From NCBI GenBank assembly GCA_047967505.1, contig CM106541.1: a DNA stretch of 64,000 nt; one strand, given 5' to 3'. The notes under the pieces were generated by a model. That model was not told the origin of the DNA, searched no databases, and saw only the letters and a program-made list of their open reading frames with translations. Shown here piece after piece: positions 34,801-45,837 of this stretch (its first letter is position 1; each line of letters begins with the position of its first letter). Both the position numbers and the translations under genes were made by a program. The DNA comes from Dipteris shenzhenensis. Lineage: Eukaryota > Polypodiophyta > Polypodiopsida > Gleicheniales.

Positions 34801-35800
34801 TCAACTTCTTTTCCCAAGGTCAAGGATCTCTATGTTAGAATCCTTGGTTATTGATTCACTTAGAAGATTCACCCTTGGTATATTGGGACATTCTGTGTGA
34901 TAATGACCCTTCTGGTGGCACTCGTAGCACACAACATTGGCACGTTCTCTTGGAGGGCGATTGGCTTGATTTTTTATGCCCACCATCTCAAGCCGAAGAT
35001 CATTCAGGGCCTTGGCTAGGTCATTGACTTCAGGTTCTTTAGTAGGAGGGGCCAGGGGTCTAGGAAGGAGGGGGGCTCGTGGGTGAGGCTAGGGAAATCT
35101 TCCAGGTGGAGGTTGAGGATATACTCCTTGTTGAGGGTAAGCATCTAAGGGAGGACCATACATTTGAGGTGGAGGCGGTGGATACATCCCTGATGAGGGG
35201 TGGGGGTATGTTAGACCCCCTAGGTTGTTGTTGCAAGAATTGAGGGGGTTGTAGAGGGACAATCATCTTCTTTGAAGCGGGGTCAGAGACTGAACTTTAT
35301 CAAACTTTTGAGCAATCTCATGTGCTAGCACCATAGTTTCTGGATTCTCCCATTTAAGCTTGAGGCGGGGGAATTCGTCACTTGCTCCTGCTACAAGGTA
35401 GCCTAGCACATGCTAAGTCATTCCAGCTCAAAATCCGGCATTGTCCTCCTGCGTGGCAATTAAACGGTCTAGGAGCACAGTCGCTCGATCCACATATCGA
35501 TGCGCCGTCTCACCTTCTAACTATTTCAAGTTTGCCACCTGTAGGTACACATTCTCCGGCTCCTCTTCTTTGCCAAAATACTAAATCATCACTACTGTTA
35601 ATCTTGGCTAGCTTTGGCGAATGTCGTAGGCCTACTTCTCATACCACACTTGAGCCAAACCCTATAGAAATGTGGGAAGAACCAACAGCCATCTATCTTC
35701 AGTAAGAAAGTTGAGAGAAACACAATGGCGCTTGAAGGCCACAAGATACTCATTTGGATTTTCTTCAACCCGTCCACAGAACACAGGAATGTCAGCCATG
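34801..35800 (-). pseudogene. gag of the Ty3/gypsy element
   Basis: Starts at MADIPVFCG (35800) and shows the capsid motifs NPNEYLVAFKRHCV and LAQVWYEK, then a Pro-rich linker, then a CCHC zinc knuckle (CYECHQKGHYHTEC near 34925). Several stops interrupt the capsid part (for example near 35600). It is inactive. Confidence 0.75.
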
Positions 35801-36540
35801 CTTGGAAAATGGAAAAGAGAGAGACGAAATGAGGCTTATCTATGGGCAAACAATGGAAAGAGGTAGCTTGAATTAAAAATCAGGTGAAGATACATCCACA
35901 AAGCACACATAGGTAGGGTAGTGTGTGACTGATGTATTGTGAAATACTACACAGGAAAAATCTTCAGCATAGAATAGCTCATAGAAAATCTTAAAAGGAC
36001 CAACCCTCATGATATCGCATCCATCTTTACAAGCGAGGGTTAGAGACACAGCGTTGCATGAGGTTGTTCATCAAGGCAAACAAGAATGCCATGACAAATG
36101 TCAATAGTTGGAGAGCTTGCACATCACCTTCAGCTTCTTTCAGTTCTTGTAATTGCCATGCTATTTCTTCAAGGGGTGTGCAGTCTGGCATCCTTCTTTT
36201 GAGCAATGTCCTTGAGGACCTTTTTGATGATCTTCCAAAGTCGGTAAACTCGTATAAAATATGCCCAACACTTAGTTTCATGATGACCACAACCTTTGCA
36301 TTCCTTACAAATGATCACCCTCCTTCATGGCTTGCAGCTTTGTTGGGGTGGTGCTTCTACTTGCTTCATGCGTGATTGAAGTACAAGCTTCATGTGCCAA
36401 GAAATCAGCAACTATATTTTGAGCTCGAGGGATATGTTGAATTTTTACCTCTTCAAATTGTTGGCAAAGTTCCAATGCTTGTTGATGTCATGGAACCAAG
36501 CCTTTACTCCGCACCTTCCACCTTCCACTAACTTGTTCAC
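35801..36540. other. Sequence between gypsy gag and the tandem repeat array
   Basis: Expected to hold the gypsy leader and 5' LTR, but no sequence matching the 3' LTR start was seen. No coding motif was found. Confidence 0.4.
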
Positions 36541-36793
36541 CCATCACCCACTACAATGTACTTTCTGCCCACGCTCTCTTAGAGCTCCTGTGCTATCTAG
36601 CCCAAGCTCTGCTCCCGTCGCCATTCTCTGATTCCTGCATGCAGTACTACTGCCACTTTGTACATCGCGGCCTCTTTAAATCCATCTCGCACGCCCTGCC
36701 CCTCGAACTCTGCTTTGCACATCACGCCATGGACTCAATGGTGCAGTCCATAGCCTTTGCTTAGTCTTCTTTCATTATTGCATACATTTAATT

Positions 36794-36812
36794 CCCCCCC
36801 CCCCCCCCCCCC
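36794..36812. repeat. Poly-C run (19 C)
   Basis: Uninterrupted C homopolymer within repeat unit X1. The counterpart at 46083 is broken by a T. It can form an i-motif, or a G-quadruplex on the other strand, and its length is likely to vary. Confidence 0.9.
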
Positions 36813-38173
36813 TTTACTTACTTCCTCTCTACGTTTTTTTACCTTCCCCTTCTCAAATTTTATATATTTCTTTTAATAAATTTACCCCCCCTCTCCTCTC
36901 TTCTTTCCTTCTTTTTACTATATCTTCTCTCCCCTCCCCTTCTCTTCCCCCCTTAGTTCCTTAACCTCTCCTCCCCCCTTAATTCTCTAAACCCCTTCCC
37001 CTTCCCTCTTATCTATTTAACCCCCTTGGTTTCTTTATATACTTTTTTTGCCACCTTTTTTGATTGCTCTAGGTTTTTAAGAAGCTCCCGCTCAGGTTAA
37101 TTTTTAATCCTTTCCCCCCCTTTTTTTGATTGGTTCTTCTTACTTTATCAAAATTTTCCCTTTGTCCTATCAATCTTAGAGTAATTAAATGCTCACATTG
37201 ATCTCCTTTTTTAAGATTTTCTATCTCCCTAATGTATACTTTAAAAATCTTTACATTTCACATGTACGCAGTAGCTTGATTAGTCTGAGGCTAAGTGCTA
37301 ACTTTTATTGTGACCCCGATAACAAGGGAGGAGTGTCTATGACACTTGTCTTCCCAACTAAAGCTAAAGCTAGTTCTTACTATTTTCCTTGTTGGATGGT
37401 GGCAGGTAGGCAGATGCCCCTCTTCAATAAAAGTGATGCTTGCAAGGACTTATCCAAGCTCAACTTCCCTATAGTTTTTACACAGTCATTTCTACAAAAA
37501 TGCCCACTACTAGTTTCCTTTATAAATAGGGATTCATCAACCTATACAAACTTTTCTATTAATGCAATTAGTCCTATTTCATTGTCTAGCTTGGCTCTTT
37601 TGTCTTTTCAGTATGCAAAGGAGTGTTGTAAAATCTTCCACACACAAATTGTTTCCCTTGCAACTCTGGACGGTTGCACATAGTACACTTAAGTCATTAA
37701 GGCCATTTTGGGTTCTTGACTCCCTTCTTTAACTTGTTCTTTATTTGTTCTAATAAACATCTTTCTAATCCCTCTCTTGTCCTTGTAGATTTATTCATCA
37801 GATGTCATGCTCAGAATCGAAAACTCTCTAGAGCCCTCCCCTGATTTTGGCTCCCACCTCCCAAATAATACATTCAAGTCATTATGGATTTTTTGGCTTT
37901 TGACTCCTTTCATGTCTCTTTTGAGCAACACTGTTTTATAACACTTAGCTTGTTATTATTTTTCCCCTTTTAGATAAAACTCTTATAATCTAGATTATTG
38001 TCAAAACTATCCACTTCCTTTTCTTGCCTAATATTGCTATAACCACAACTTACCCATATATTTGTTAAAACATTTTGCTTCCATACTGTTTACTACCTCA
38101 GTCAAGTACTTCTCTTCCATTTCCATTACTTTAAATTGCACTTCTCAATACTTCTTATTCATTTCGGGTAGAT

Positions 38174-38204
38174 AGTAGGTCATCACACTAGGTGATGACC
38201 TACT
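38174..38204. repeat. Perfect 13-bp hairpin in repeat X1
   Basis: Arms AGTAGGTCATCAC (38174-38186) and GTGATGACCTACT (38192-38204), with a 5-nt loop. The duplicate at 45029-45059 has identical arms and one loop change. Confidence 0.9.
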
Positions 38205-38245
38205 GTCTCACCTAGTGTGGTTGTATCCTACTGCGGCAAAGGTGG

Positions 38246-38247
<2 letters not shown>

Positions 38248-38287
<40 letters not shown>
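38248..38287. repeat. CA microsatellite
   Basis: About 20 pure AC/CA units just after the hairpin. The duplicated copy at 45107-45160 is interrupted by GCGCGTGCG. Confidence 0.95.
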
Positions 38288-38289
<2 letters not shown>

Positions 38290-38376
38290 TCCCTTCCTCC
38301 ATTGGTTTGGCTACCTGCTCATTAGACCTCCCCTCGACAACCCTCCTTAATTTCCCTAATTTATTTTCCCTCAAAT

Positions 38377-38729
38377 TGTTGAGATATCGAGCTCCACTCG
38401 CGATATGCCAGGGTGACTGTTGTGTATTTATGTCACCGACTTGTTAGCTGGAGATGCGGTTGGTCCACCGCCCACGAATAATAGCTGGATGACAGCTATC
38501 CTTATCTACTCTAGTTTGTGGCTCAGTTAGTATGCCACCTTAGTTAGTTGAGCTTGGTTTGAGACCCACATATAGGGTTCTTCTATTTTCTTTGTACTTG
38601 AGTTCTTTTGGCTTTCACAACTAAGAAGAGGACTACTGTTTTCAGCCTCCACCTTTGTGTGTATTCCCCCATTGTGCTTGTGAGAAAGCCTCAAGTGAGA
38701 CTCCTTCCCTCTCTCCCACTATCTTCACA
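38377..38729 (+). repeat. 5' LTR of copia copy A
   Basis: Begins TGTTGAGATATCGAGC, ends in ATCTTCACA. It is bounded on the left by the target duplication and on the right by the primer-binding site. No clean TATA box was seen. Confidence 0.95.
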
Positions 38730-38741
38730 TGGTATCAGAGC
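38730..38741 (+). other. Primer-binding site of copia copy A
   Basis: TGGTATCAGAGC, the classic copia site complementary to the initiator methionine tRNA 3' end. It starts at the first base after the LTR. Confidence 0.93.
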
Positions 38742-39273
38742 CTTGTTCGTGGTAAGGAGCTCAAGAAAGCGAACCAAGTTTGCGGTGTCCTGGTAAGAGG
38801 ACTAGTGTTGCTTTCCTATTTCGAGTTTGGGAGCAAATCTCTGTAGGTAGCACAACCAGAAGTGCAAGAGTGCATTTGTCTCAGATTGAGACGCCCTTCG
38901 CGATGTGGCAAGAGGGCAGTATATGTTGCAGGTGTGGGCAAATCCCTCAATGACTTTATTTTTCTGATTCGAGGCCATCTCGGGGCCCGTTTTGAAGGCG
39001 TAAGTTCTTCGCAGGCACTCAGAAAAAGACCCTGTTTTGGCTGTGCGACCACTGCTCGGCTAGTCGATGAAAAGTTGCCGTAGAAATTGCATCGTATGCC
39101 TGTGTGCAGAGATATTGGGAGTTGCAGATTCATGCTTGTTGCCTGTTGATGCAAAATCGTCACTAGGAAGTGACTGTGTGGTGAAATACCACTTTTGTCA
39201 GTTTTGTAGATCTGCCCGTGTGAGGCAAAAGCTGTGTTTTTTTGCAGTGATAGAATATTATTATGATTCTCTT

Positions 39274-40230
39274 TCATAGATTGTCACTGAAAAGCTTGAC
39301 AAGAACAACTTCCAGGCATGGAAGTTTAGAATGACGAATTTCCTTATGGGAAAAGGCTATTGGGAGTTCATTACAGGAAATGAAGAAGAACGTGTTCTTC
39401 CTAATGTTTCCAATCAACAGAAAATGCAAGCATTTAAAGGATGGCATGAGAGAGCCAGGAAAGTTATGTACTGGCTGTCTATTAGTATTTCGGACTCCAT
39501 GATTGTGCATATTTAGGATGCAAGTACGCCAAAGGAGGCATGGGATACTTTGGCAAAAATGTACAGCACAAATACACAAGCCAAGAAAATGCAGCTCAAG
39601 CAGGAGCTGCACAATGTGCAAAGAGAAAATATGAGCATCAATGACTACCACATGAAGGTGAAGAAAATTGCGGATGCACTTGCTTCCATTGGGTTGCCAG
39701 TGGATGATGACGATTTAGTTTCTGTGACCTTGAATGGTCTAGGAAAGGATTATGCACACAGTTCCGGACATCCATTGCCGTCTGTGAAAAATTTCCTGAT
39801 TTTGAGGAGTTGATTGCTCTTCTAATTTCTAAAGAGCAGAGAAATGGTGGTGTATCTTCTTCAGCAGGAACTTCAAAAGAAACTGTCTTCTACTCAAATG
39901 CTGGCAGAGGTAGAGGCAGAGGTAGAGGAGGCCGATCTGCAGGCCGTGGTAAAAATCAGAATATGCAGCAAATGCAAGAAAACCACTATGCAGGAGGACA
40001 TGGTAACTCTAGAGGCAGGGGGAGCCAAGGAGGTCGTGGTGGATGGCAGAGAGGCCAAAATGCAAACAGCAATGTTGAATGCTACTACTGTGGTAAAATG
40101 GGGCATATGGCTAAAGACTGCTACAAAAAGCAGAATGACATTATGAATGGAAAATTGCAGCAAGGCAATTATGCATCCTCTAGTAAACAGGGTGATGATA
40201 GAAATGAGCATTTGTTTATGGTGCAGCATA
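39274..40230 (+). pseudogene. gag of copia copy A
   Basis: Reads KLDKNNFQAWKFRMTNFLMG, then a TAG at 39514-39516, then MSINDYHMKVKKIADALASI and LNGLGKDYA. A frameshift near 39765-39810 leads into an RGG-rich tail and an intact CCHC knuckle, CYYCGKMGHMAKDC (near 40080-40120). It should bind genomic RNA in a functional relative. Here it is broken twice. Confidence 0.9.
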
Positions 40231-41141
40231 TGACAAATTCTGTGACAAGTGCAGAAGAAAGCAATGATGTGTGGTATGTTGACTCAGGTGCATCAAACCA
40301 CATGACAGGTCATGCTGAATGGATGCAGGATGCAAAGAAAATGGAAAAACAAAGATTTGTGGAGACTGGTGATGATACTGCACATCCTATTGTGCAGATT
40401 GGCAAAATTCCTTTGTCTATGCAGGATGGGAAAAAGAAATATTTGTCTGATGTATTTCATGTCCCGAACATCACCAAGAACCTGGTTTCTGTTGGTCAGA
40501 TGGTTGAGCAGGGCTTGCAAGTCAGATTTAATCCTCATGGATGCTTTGTTGAGAATGTGAAAAATAATGGTCGCTTGATAGCAAAAGGAAAGAAGAAGGG
40601 CATGATGTTTACGTTGGATGCAGACATGCTTGAATTGAGTGCAGCAATGTTTGCATATGGGACCGGTGTAGTTGCAGATATTGATATCTGGCACAAACGC
40701 ATTGGTCATATTAATATACAACGACTTAAATCAATGCAAGCCCAAAATATTGTTGCAAGATTGCCTAAATTCAAGGTTGTAGAAATGCACAAGGTTTGTG
40801 AAGCCTATCCATTTGGGAAACAGGCAAGGAAACCTTTTCCTAGGCATGTTCAAGAGAGTAAAAAGCCATTGGAATTAATCCACTCTGATGTGTGGACTAC
40901 TAAAGCTGCATCTATTGGTGCCTGTCACTATTTTGTCACATTTATTGATGACTTCAGCAGAAAACTTTGGGTGTATTTTATGAAAAAGAAAAGTGAAGTG
41001 TTTGGGCACTTCAAAGCTTTTAAAGCTATGGTTGAAAAAGAAACAGGCCTACAAATAAAATGCCTAAGGTCAGATGGAGGGGGAGAGTACCTCTCAAATG
41101 AGTTTGCAAGGTTCTTGCAGGAGCATGGTATAAAGCAGTAA
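40231..41141 (+). pseudogene. Protease and integrase N-terminal half of copia copy A
   Basis: Continuous with the end of gag. Protease site VWYVDSGASNHM. Integrase zinc region IWHKRIGHINIQRL and CEAYPFGKQ, in which the second Cys of the CxxC pair is Tyr-Pro-shifted compared with copy B (CEACQFGK). Catalytic Asp residues in LIHSDVW and LRSDGGGEY are intact. The frame ends at a TAA (41139-41141) where copy B has CAA. Confidence 0.9.
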
Positions 41142-41146
41142 TATTC

Positions 41147-42730
41147 ATGCAGTCATACCCCACAGCAAAATGGAATTGCAAAAAGGAAAAACAGCATATT
41201 GGAGAGGTATCTCGGGCTATGCTAAATGAAAAAGATCTACCAGATTATTATTGGGCTGAAGCAGTTGCTACAGCAGTTTATATAATGAATAGGACTCCCA
41301 CTGCAGCAATACATGGCATGACGCCAGAGGAGATGTATACTGGTAGGAAACCAGATATTTCTCATTTGAAAATTTTTGGTTGCATTGCCTATGTCCATGT
41401 GCCAGATGAGTTGAGGTCCAAGTTGGATCCAAAAGCTGAGAAGTGCATCTTTATTGGTTATTCTCTGCAGCAGAAAGGGTATAGATGCTATAACCCTTCT
41501 ACTCGTAAGTTTATAGTGAGCAGAGATGTTGTTTTTGATGAGATGAGCAGCTGGTATAAACCAGTAAATGTGATGATTGATGTAGATGCACAAAATGGTA
41601 ATGCTGCACAGAATTCACAGCAGCAATCACAAAATATCAGTGGACCTGCAGTGTCGTCTAGCAGTGGTTCACATACTTCGCCATGGATAGGCAGATTGAG
41701 ATCAGGAGAATCTCCTCAAAGCAATGCAGAGAGTGGTATGCAGGTATCACGAAAAGGAAAAGAGAAGGTAGATCAGCCCATGTTTGATGTGGATGCAGGT
41801 CACTCTTGTGTGGATGGTGAATCCAGTGGCTCAGAACAGAGCATTGATGATGAGTTGGGTATTCCTTCTATTGTTACACCTGGAGTAAGGAAGACCAGGG
41901 ATGTTTTGAGAGCACCTAGAAGTGAGCCTATTTTGCGCAGGTCTACCAGGGTTAGGTATCCTATGGATAGCCTGAAATATGATGGATTTACAGCCATTCA
42001 CTATGCCTATATGGTCAAAGTGATACAGGAACCAGAACCCACTTCTTTTGAGCAAGCCATGGGAAATGAAAAATGGGAGAAAGCCATGGATGAAGAAATG
42101 GATGCCTTGGATGCAAATGCTACATGGGAATTGGTGCCTTTGCCTAAAGACAAGAATGCAATTGGCTGTAAGTGGGTTTATAAGATCAAGCACAATGCAG
42201 ATGGTTTTGTGAATAGATACAAGGCAAGATTAGTTGTCAAGGGGTATGCACAGACATATGGCATTGATTATGAAGAAACTTTCAGCCCGGTTGCAAGGAT
42301 GGCAACCGTAAGAGCAGCCATTGCTATGGCCGCATCAAAGGGATGGTCTTTACATCAGATGGATGTAAAGAATGCCTTCTTGCATGGTGATTTGCAAGAA
42401 GAGGTCTTTATGGAGCAGCCAGCAGGTTATGTTCATGCTATTCATCCTGAGTTTGTTTGCAGGTTAAAGAAAGCCTTGTATGGCTTGAAGCAAGCACCCA
42501 GAGCATGGTCTGACAAGAAAGGACAGTATCTTGTCACTATTGGCTTTCAAATTTCCAAGGCAGATTTCTCACTCTATGTGAGAAAAACAAAGAAAGGGAT
42601 TATGCTGCTTGTCATTTATGTTGATGATTTGATCATCACAGGTGATAGTGATGAAGATATCCTTCATGTGAAAATGCTATTGAGGCAGAAGTTTGAGATG
42701 AAGGATTTGGGAGAGCTGCGTTATTTCTAA
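41147..42730 (+). pseudogene. Integrase C-terminus and RT of copia copy A (527 codons)
   Basis: After the TAA a frameshift near 41180 restores the pol frame at HIGEVSRAMLNEKDLPDYYW. It includes FGCIAYVHVP and IFIGYSLQQKGYRCY, then a low-complexity linker. RT follows with [55 protein letters not shown] and the active site VIYVDDLIITGD. It ends at a TAA in LRYF-stop-GIEV. RT motifs are otherwise intact, so this part decayed least. Confidence 0.9.
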
Positions 42731-43560
42731 GGCATTGAGGTGATTAGATCACCAAGTGGGATACAGCTCTTGCAGAGGCAGTATGGATTGGACATGCTAT
42801 CCAAATATGGGATGATAGGCTGTAAGCCTATTTCAGTTCCTTTGGAGCAGAATGCGAAACTGAGCGCAGATACAGGTGAGCTTCTGGAAGACCCTACTAT
42901 GTACAGACGCATAGTAGGAAGTTTGATTTACATGACTATTACCAGGCCAGATTTGAGCTATGCTGTTGGGTTGGTAAGCCAGTTTATGCAGGCTCCAAGG
43001 AAACCGCATTTGGATGCGGCTAGACGCATACTCAGGTATGTGAAGTCCACATTGCAGTATGGACTATTTTATGAGGCTGGGGTTCAGATACAGTTGCATG
43101 GATACAGTGATGCTGATTGGGCTGGTAGTATTTCTGATAGATGATCTACCAGTGGATATGTGTTCTCTTTTGGGAGTGCTGCAGTCACTTGGAGCAGCAA
43201 GAAATAGCCTACAATTGCCTTGTCGAGCACAGAGGCTGAGTACAGGGGTGCAGCAATGGCTGCATGTGAGGTAGCTTGGTTGCATAAGCTACTCTATGAT
43301 ATGCATCAGTCTACAGATGGGCCAGTTGTCATTTATTGTGACAACATGAGTAGCATACACTTGGCACATACACTTGGCAAAGAACCCAGTCTTTCATGCT
43401 AGAACAAAGCACATTGAGGTGCATTATCACTATGTGCGGGAGAAGGTTTTACTAGGTCTTATTGATGGATCAGGTAGCTGACATATTCATGAAAGCATTG
43501 GGCGCAGAGAAGCTGCACAAGTTCAGAGACCTGCTTGGTGTGCAGGAATTGGGATTGAGC
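42731..43560 (+). pseudogene. RNase H end of copia copy A
   Basis: Reads RRIVGSLIYMTITRPDLSYA and GYSDADWAGSISD, followed by TGA (family Arg) and TSGYVFSFGSAAVTWSSKK, followed by TAG (family Gln) and PTIALSSTEAEYRG. YCDNMSSIHLA follows, then a small duplication causes a frameshift before NPVFHARTKHIEVHYH. No functional RNase H is expected. Confidence 0.88.
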
Positions 43561-43571
43561 TCGAGGGGGAG
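43559..43571 (+). other. Polypurine tract of copia copy A
   Basis: A GAGGGGGAG core directly before the TGTTGAG of the 3' LTR. This is the plus-strand primer site in copia elements. Confidence 0.85.
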
Positions 43572-43924
43572 TGTTGAGATATCGAGCTCCACTCGCGATA
43601 TGCCAGGGTGACTGTTGTGTATTTATGTCACCAACTTGTTAGCTGGAGATGAGGTTGGTACACCGCCCATGAATAATAGCTGGATGACAGCTATCCTTAT
43701 CTACTCTAGTTTGTGGCTCAGTTAGTATGCCACCTTAGTTAGTTGAGTTTGGTTTGAGACCCACATATAGGGTTCTTCTATTTTCTTTGTACTTGAGTTC
43801 TTTTGGCTTTTACAACTAAGAAGAGGACCACTGTTTTCAGCCTCCACCTTTGTGTGTATTCCCCCATTGTGCTTGTGAGAAAGCCTCAAGTGAGACTCCT
43901 TCCCTCTCTCCCACTATCTTCGCA
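43572..43924 (+). repeat. 3' LTR of copia copy A
   Basis: 353 bp, the same length as the 5' LTR with eight substitutions and no indel. It ends in CTTCGCA and is followed by CAAAC. Confidence 0.95.
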
Positions 43925-44008
43925 CAAACTCCCTTATTCTCCCCTTAATTTGTCTCTAATTTTCTCCAAATTTTTTCACAATCTCCCTTATTTTTCCTAA
44001 TCTCTCTG

Positions 44009-44082
<74 letters not shown>

Positions 44083-44195
44083 CTCTTCATTTCTCTCCCA
44101 AACCTCATATCTCTTCATTTCTCGTTATTTTTAAATCTCTCTTAATTTTTTATTAATCTCTACTTTTTTCTCTCCCAAATCCCCCCCTCCCCCCC

Positions 44196-44247
<52 letters not shown>

Positions 44248-44260
44248 CCTCGTTATTCCT
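43925..44260 (+). repeat. Segmental repeat unit X1, right part
   Basis: Continues unit X1 after the copia insertion and matches 45247-45545. It contains two long CT microsatellites (about 44010-44079 and 44199-44245) separated by TCATTTCTCTCCCAAACC-type sequence. Confidence 0.85.
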
Positions 44261-44267
44261 CTCTTTA

Positions 44268-45323
44268 TGCCCCTCTTCAATAAAAGTGATGCCTACCAGG
44301 ACGTATCCAAGCTCAACTTCCATATAGTTTCCACACATTCATTTCTATAGAAATGCCCACTACTAGTTTCCTTTATAAACAGGGATTCACTGACTTGTAC
44401 AAACTTTTCTGTGAATGCAATTAGTCATATGTCATTGTCTAGCTTCGCTCTTTTGTCTTTTCAGTATGCAAAGGGGTGTTGTAAATTCTTCCACACATAG
44501 GTCGTTTCCCGTGCAAGTCTGGACGGTTGCACATAGTACACTTAAGTCATGAAGGCTGTTTTGGCTTCTTGACTCCCTTCTTTAGCTTGTTCTTTATTTG
44601 TTCTAATAAAATCTTTCTAATCCCTCTCTTGTCCTTGCAGATTTATTCATCAAATGTCACGCTCATCAGAATCCAAAACTCTCCATAGCCCTCCCTTGAT
44701 TTCGGCTCCCACCTCCCAAACAATACATTTAAGTCATTATGGCTTTTTTGCCTTTTGACTCCTTTCATGTCTCTTTTGAGCAACATTGTTTTATTACACT
44801 TACCTTGTTATTATTTTTGCCCTTTTACATAAAACTCTTCTAATCTAGATTATTGTCAAAACTTTCCACTTCCTTTTCTTGCCTAATATTGCTATAACCA
44901 CAAGTTACCTATATATCTGCTAAAACATTTTGCTTCCATACTATTTACCTCCCTCACTCAAGTATTTCTCTTCCATTTCCATTACTTTAAATTGCACTTC
45001 TCAAACTTCTTATTCTCTTTGGGTAGACAGTAGGTCATCACATTAGGTGATGACCTACTATCTCACCTAGTGTGTTGTATCCTACTGGGGCAAAGGTGGG
45101 TGTACACACACACACACACACATGCAAGCGCGCGTGCGCACACACACACACACACACATTACTATCCCTTCCTCCATTGGTTTGGCCACTTGCTCATTAG
45201 ATCTCCCCTCGACAACCCCCCTTAATTTCCCTAATTTCTTTTCCCTCAAACTCCCTTATTCTCCCCTTAATTTGTCTCTAATTTTCTCTGAATTTTTTCA
45301 CAATCTCCCTTGTTTTTGCTAAT

Positions 45324-45381
<58 letters not shown>

Positions 45382-45545
45382 TCATTTCTCTCCCAAACCT
45401 CATTTCTCTCTCACTCTCTCTCTATTGTCTCTTCATTTCTCGTTATTTTTTAATCTCTCTTAATTTTGTATTAATCTCTACTTTTTTCTCTCCCAAACCC
45501 CTGCTCCCCCCCGCTCTCTCTCTCTCTACCCTCGCTATTCCTCTC
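44268..45545 (+). repeat. Segmental repeat unit X2, with unoccupied copia target
   Basis: Matches 37400-38376 joined to 43925-44260, that is, unit X1 without the copia element. It contains the conserved hairpin (45029-45059), a CA run broken by GCGCGTGCG, the empty target at 45247-45251, and CT runs. It begins abruptly in ATGCCCCTCTTC, so the first part of the unit is missing. Confidence 0.88.
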
Positions 45546-45837
45546 TCTACCCTTGCTATTTCCTACTTTTATTGACACTAGTAAGTTGAAATTGACTTAT
45601 TACATCTATTTTTTCTCCTAAACCTTTTTTAAAATTCAAACAAAACCCCCCCGTGGCCTTTCTTTCATGCATTAGGTGGCTTTGTCATAATTTAACCCAC
45701 CTCTTCAAAAAAAATCCTCAAACTCTAGACTCTCCCTTCCCTGACTACCCCTCCCCTCTCCACTATAATAAGCCTACTACTAAAAACTAACCTTCAATTC
45801 CACGTCTCTCCTGCCCACTATCTAGCTACCCATCGGC
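45546..45837. other. Spacer between repeat units X2 and X3
   Basis: No partner elsewhere in the array and no coding motif. Confidence 0.5.

Larger units (their letters stand above)
25862..35800 (-). mobile_element. Ty3/gypsy element, split by a nested copia element
   Basis: Order on the minus strand: gag from 35800, zinc knuckle near 34910, protease 34423-34150, RT from 33850 to 33526, then the nested element, then the rest of RT (27783-27300), RNase H, integrase and the LTR. gag opens MADIPVFCGRVEENPNEYL, typical of gypsy capsid. Stops and frameshifts occur throughout. The 5' LTR is missing upstream of gag. Removing the nested insertion restores RT continuity between GFI and YQIRIAEED. Confidence 0.85.
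36540..38376 (+). repeat. Segmental repeat unit X1, left part
   Basis: Pyrimidine-rich noncoding unit. Its first part (36540-37400) matches 45838-46740. Its second part (37400-38376) matches 44268-45250. It includes a poly-C run (36794-36812), a TATA-like TATAAATA (37521-37528), a 13-bp perfect hairpin (38174-38204) and a CA run. It continues to the right of copia copy A at 43925. The identity of the repeat is unknown. A decayed LTR or a large noncoding retroelement is possible. Confidence 0.8.
38377..43924 (+). mobile_element. Ty1/copia element copy A, structurally complete but inactive
   Basis: 5548 bp. LTRs 38377-38729 and 43572-43924 are each 353 bp and differ at eight positions by my count (about 2.3%). 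The primer-binding site follows the 5' LTR directly and a polypurine tract precedes the 3' LTR. gag, protease, integrase, RT and RNase H are all present in order, but there are at least five stops and three or more frameshifts. Target duplication CAAAT/CAAAC (38372-38376 and 43925-43929); the unoccupied duplicate at 45247-45251 reads CAAAC. Confidence 0.95.

Noticed and set aside
44153-44338. Minus-strand frame with Glu-Arg repeats
   Set aside because: Translation of a CT/GA microsatellite.
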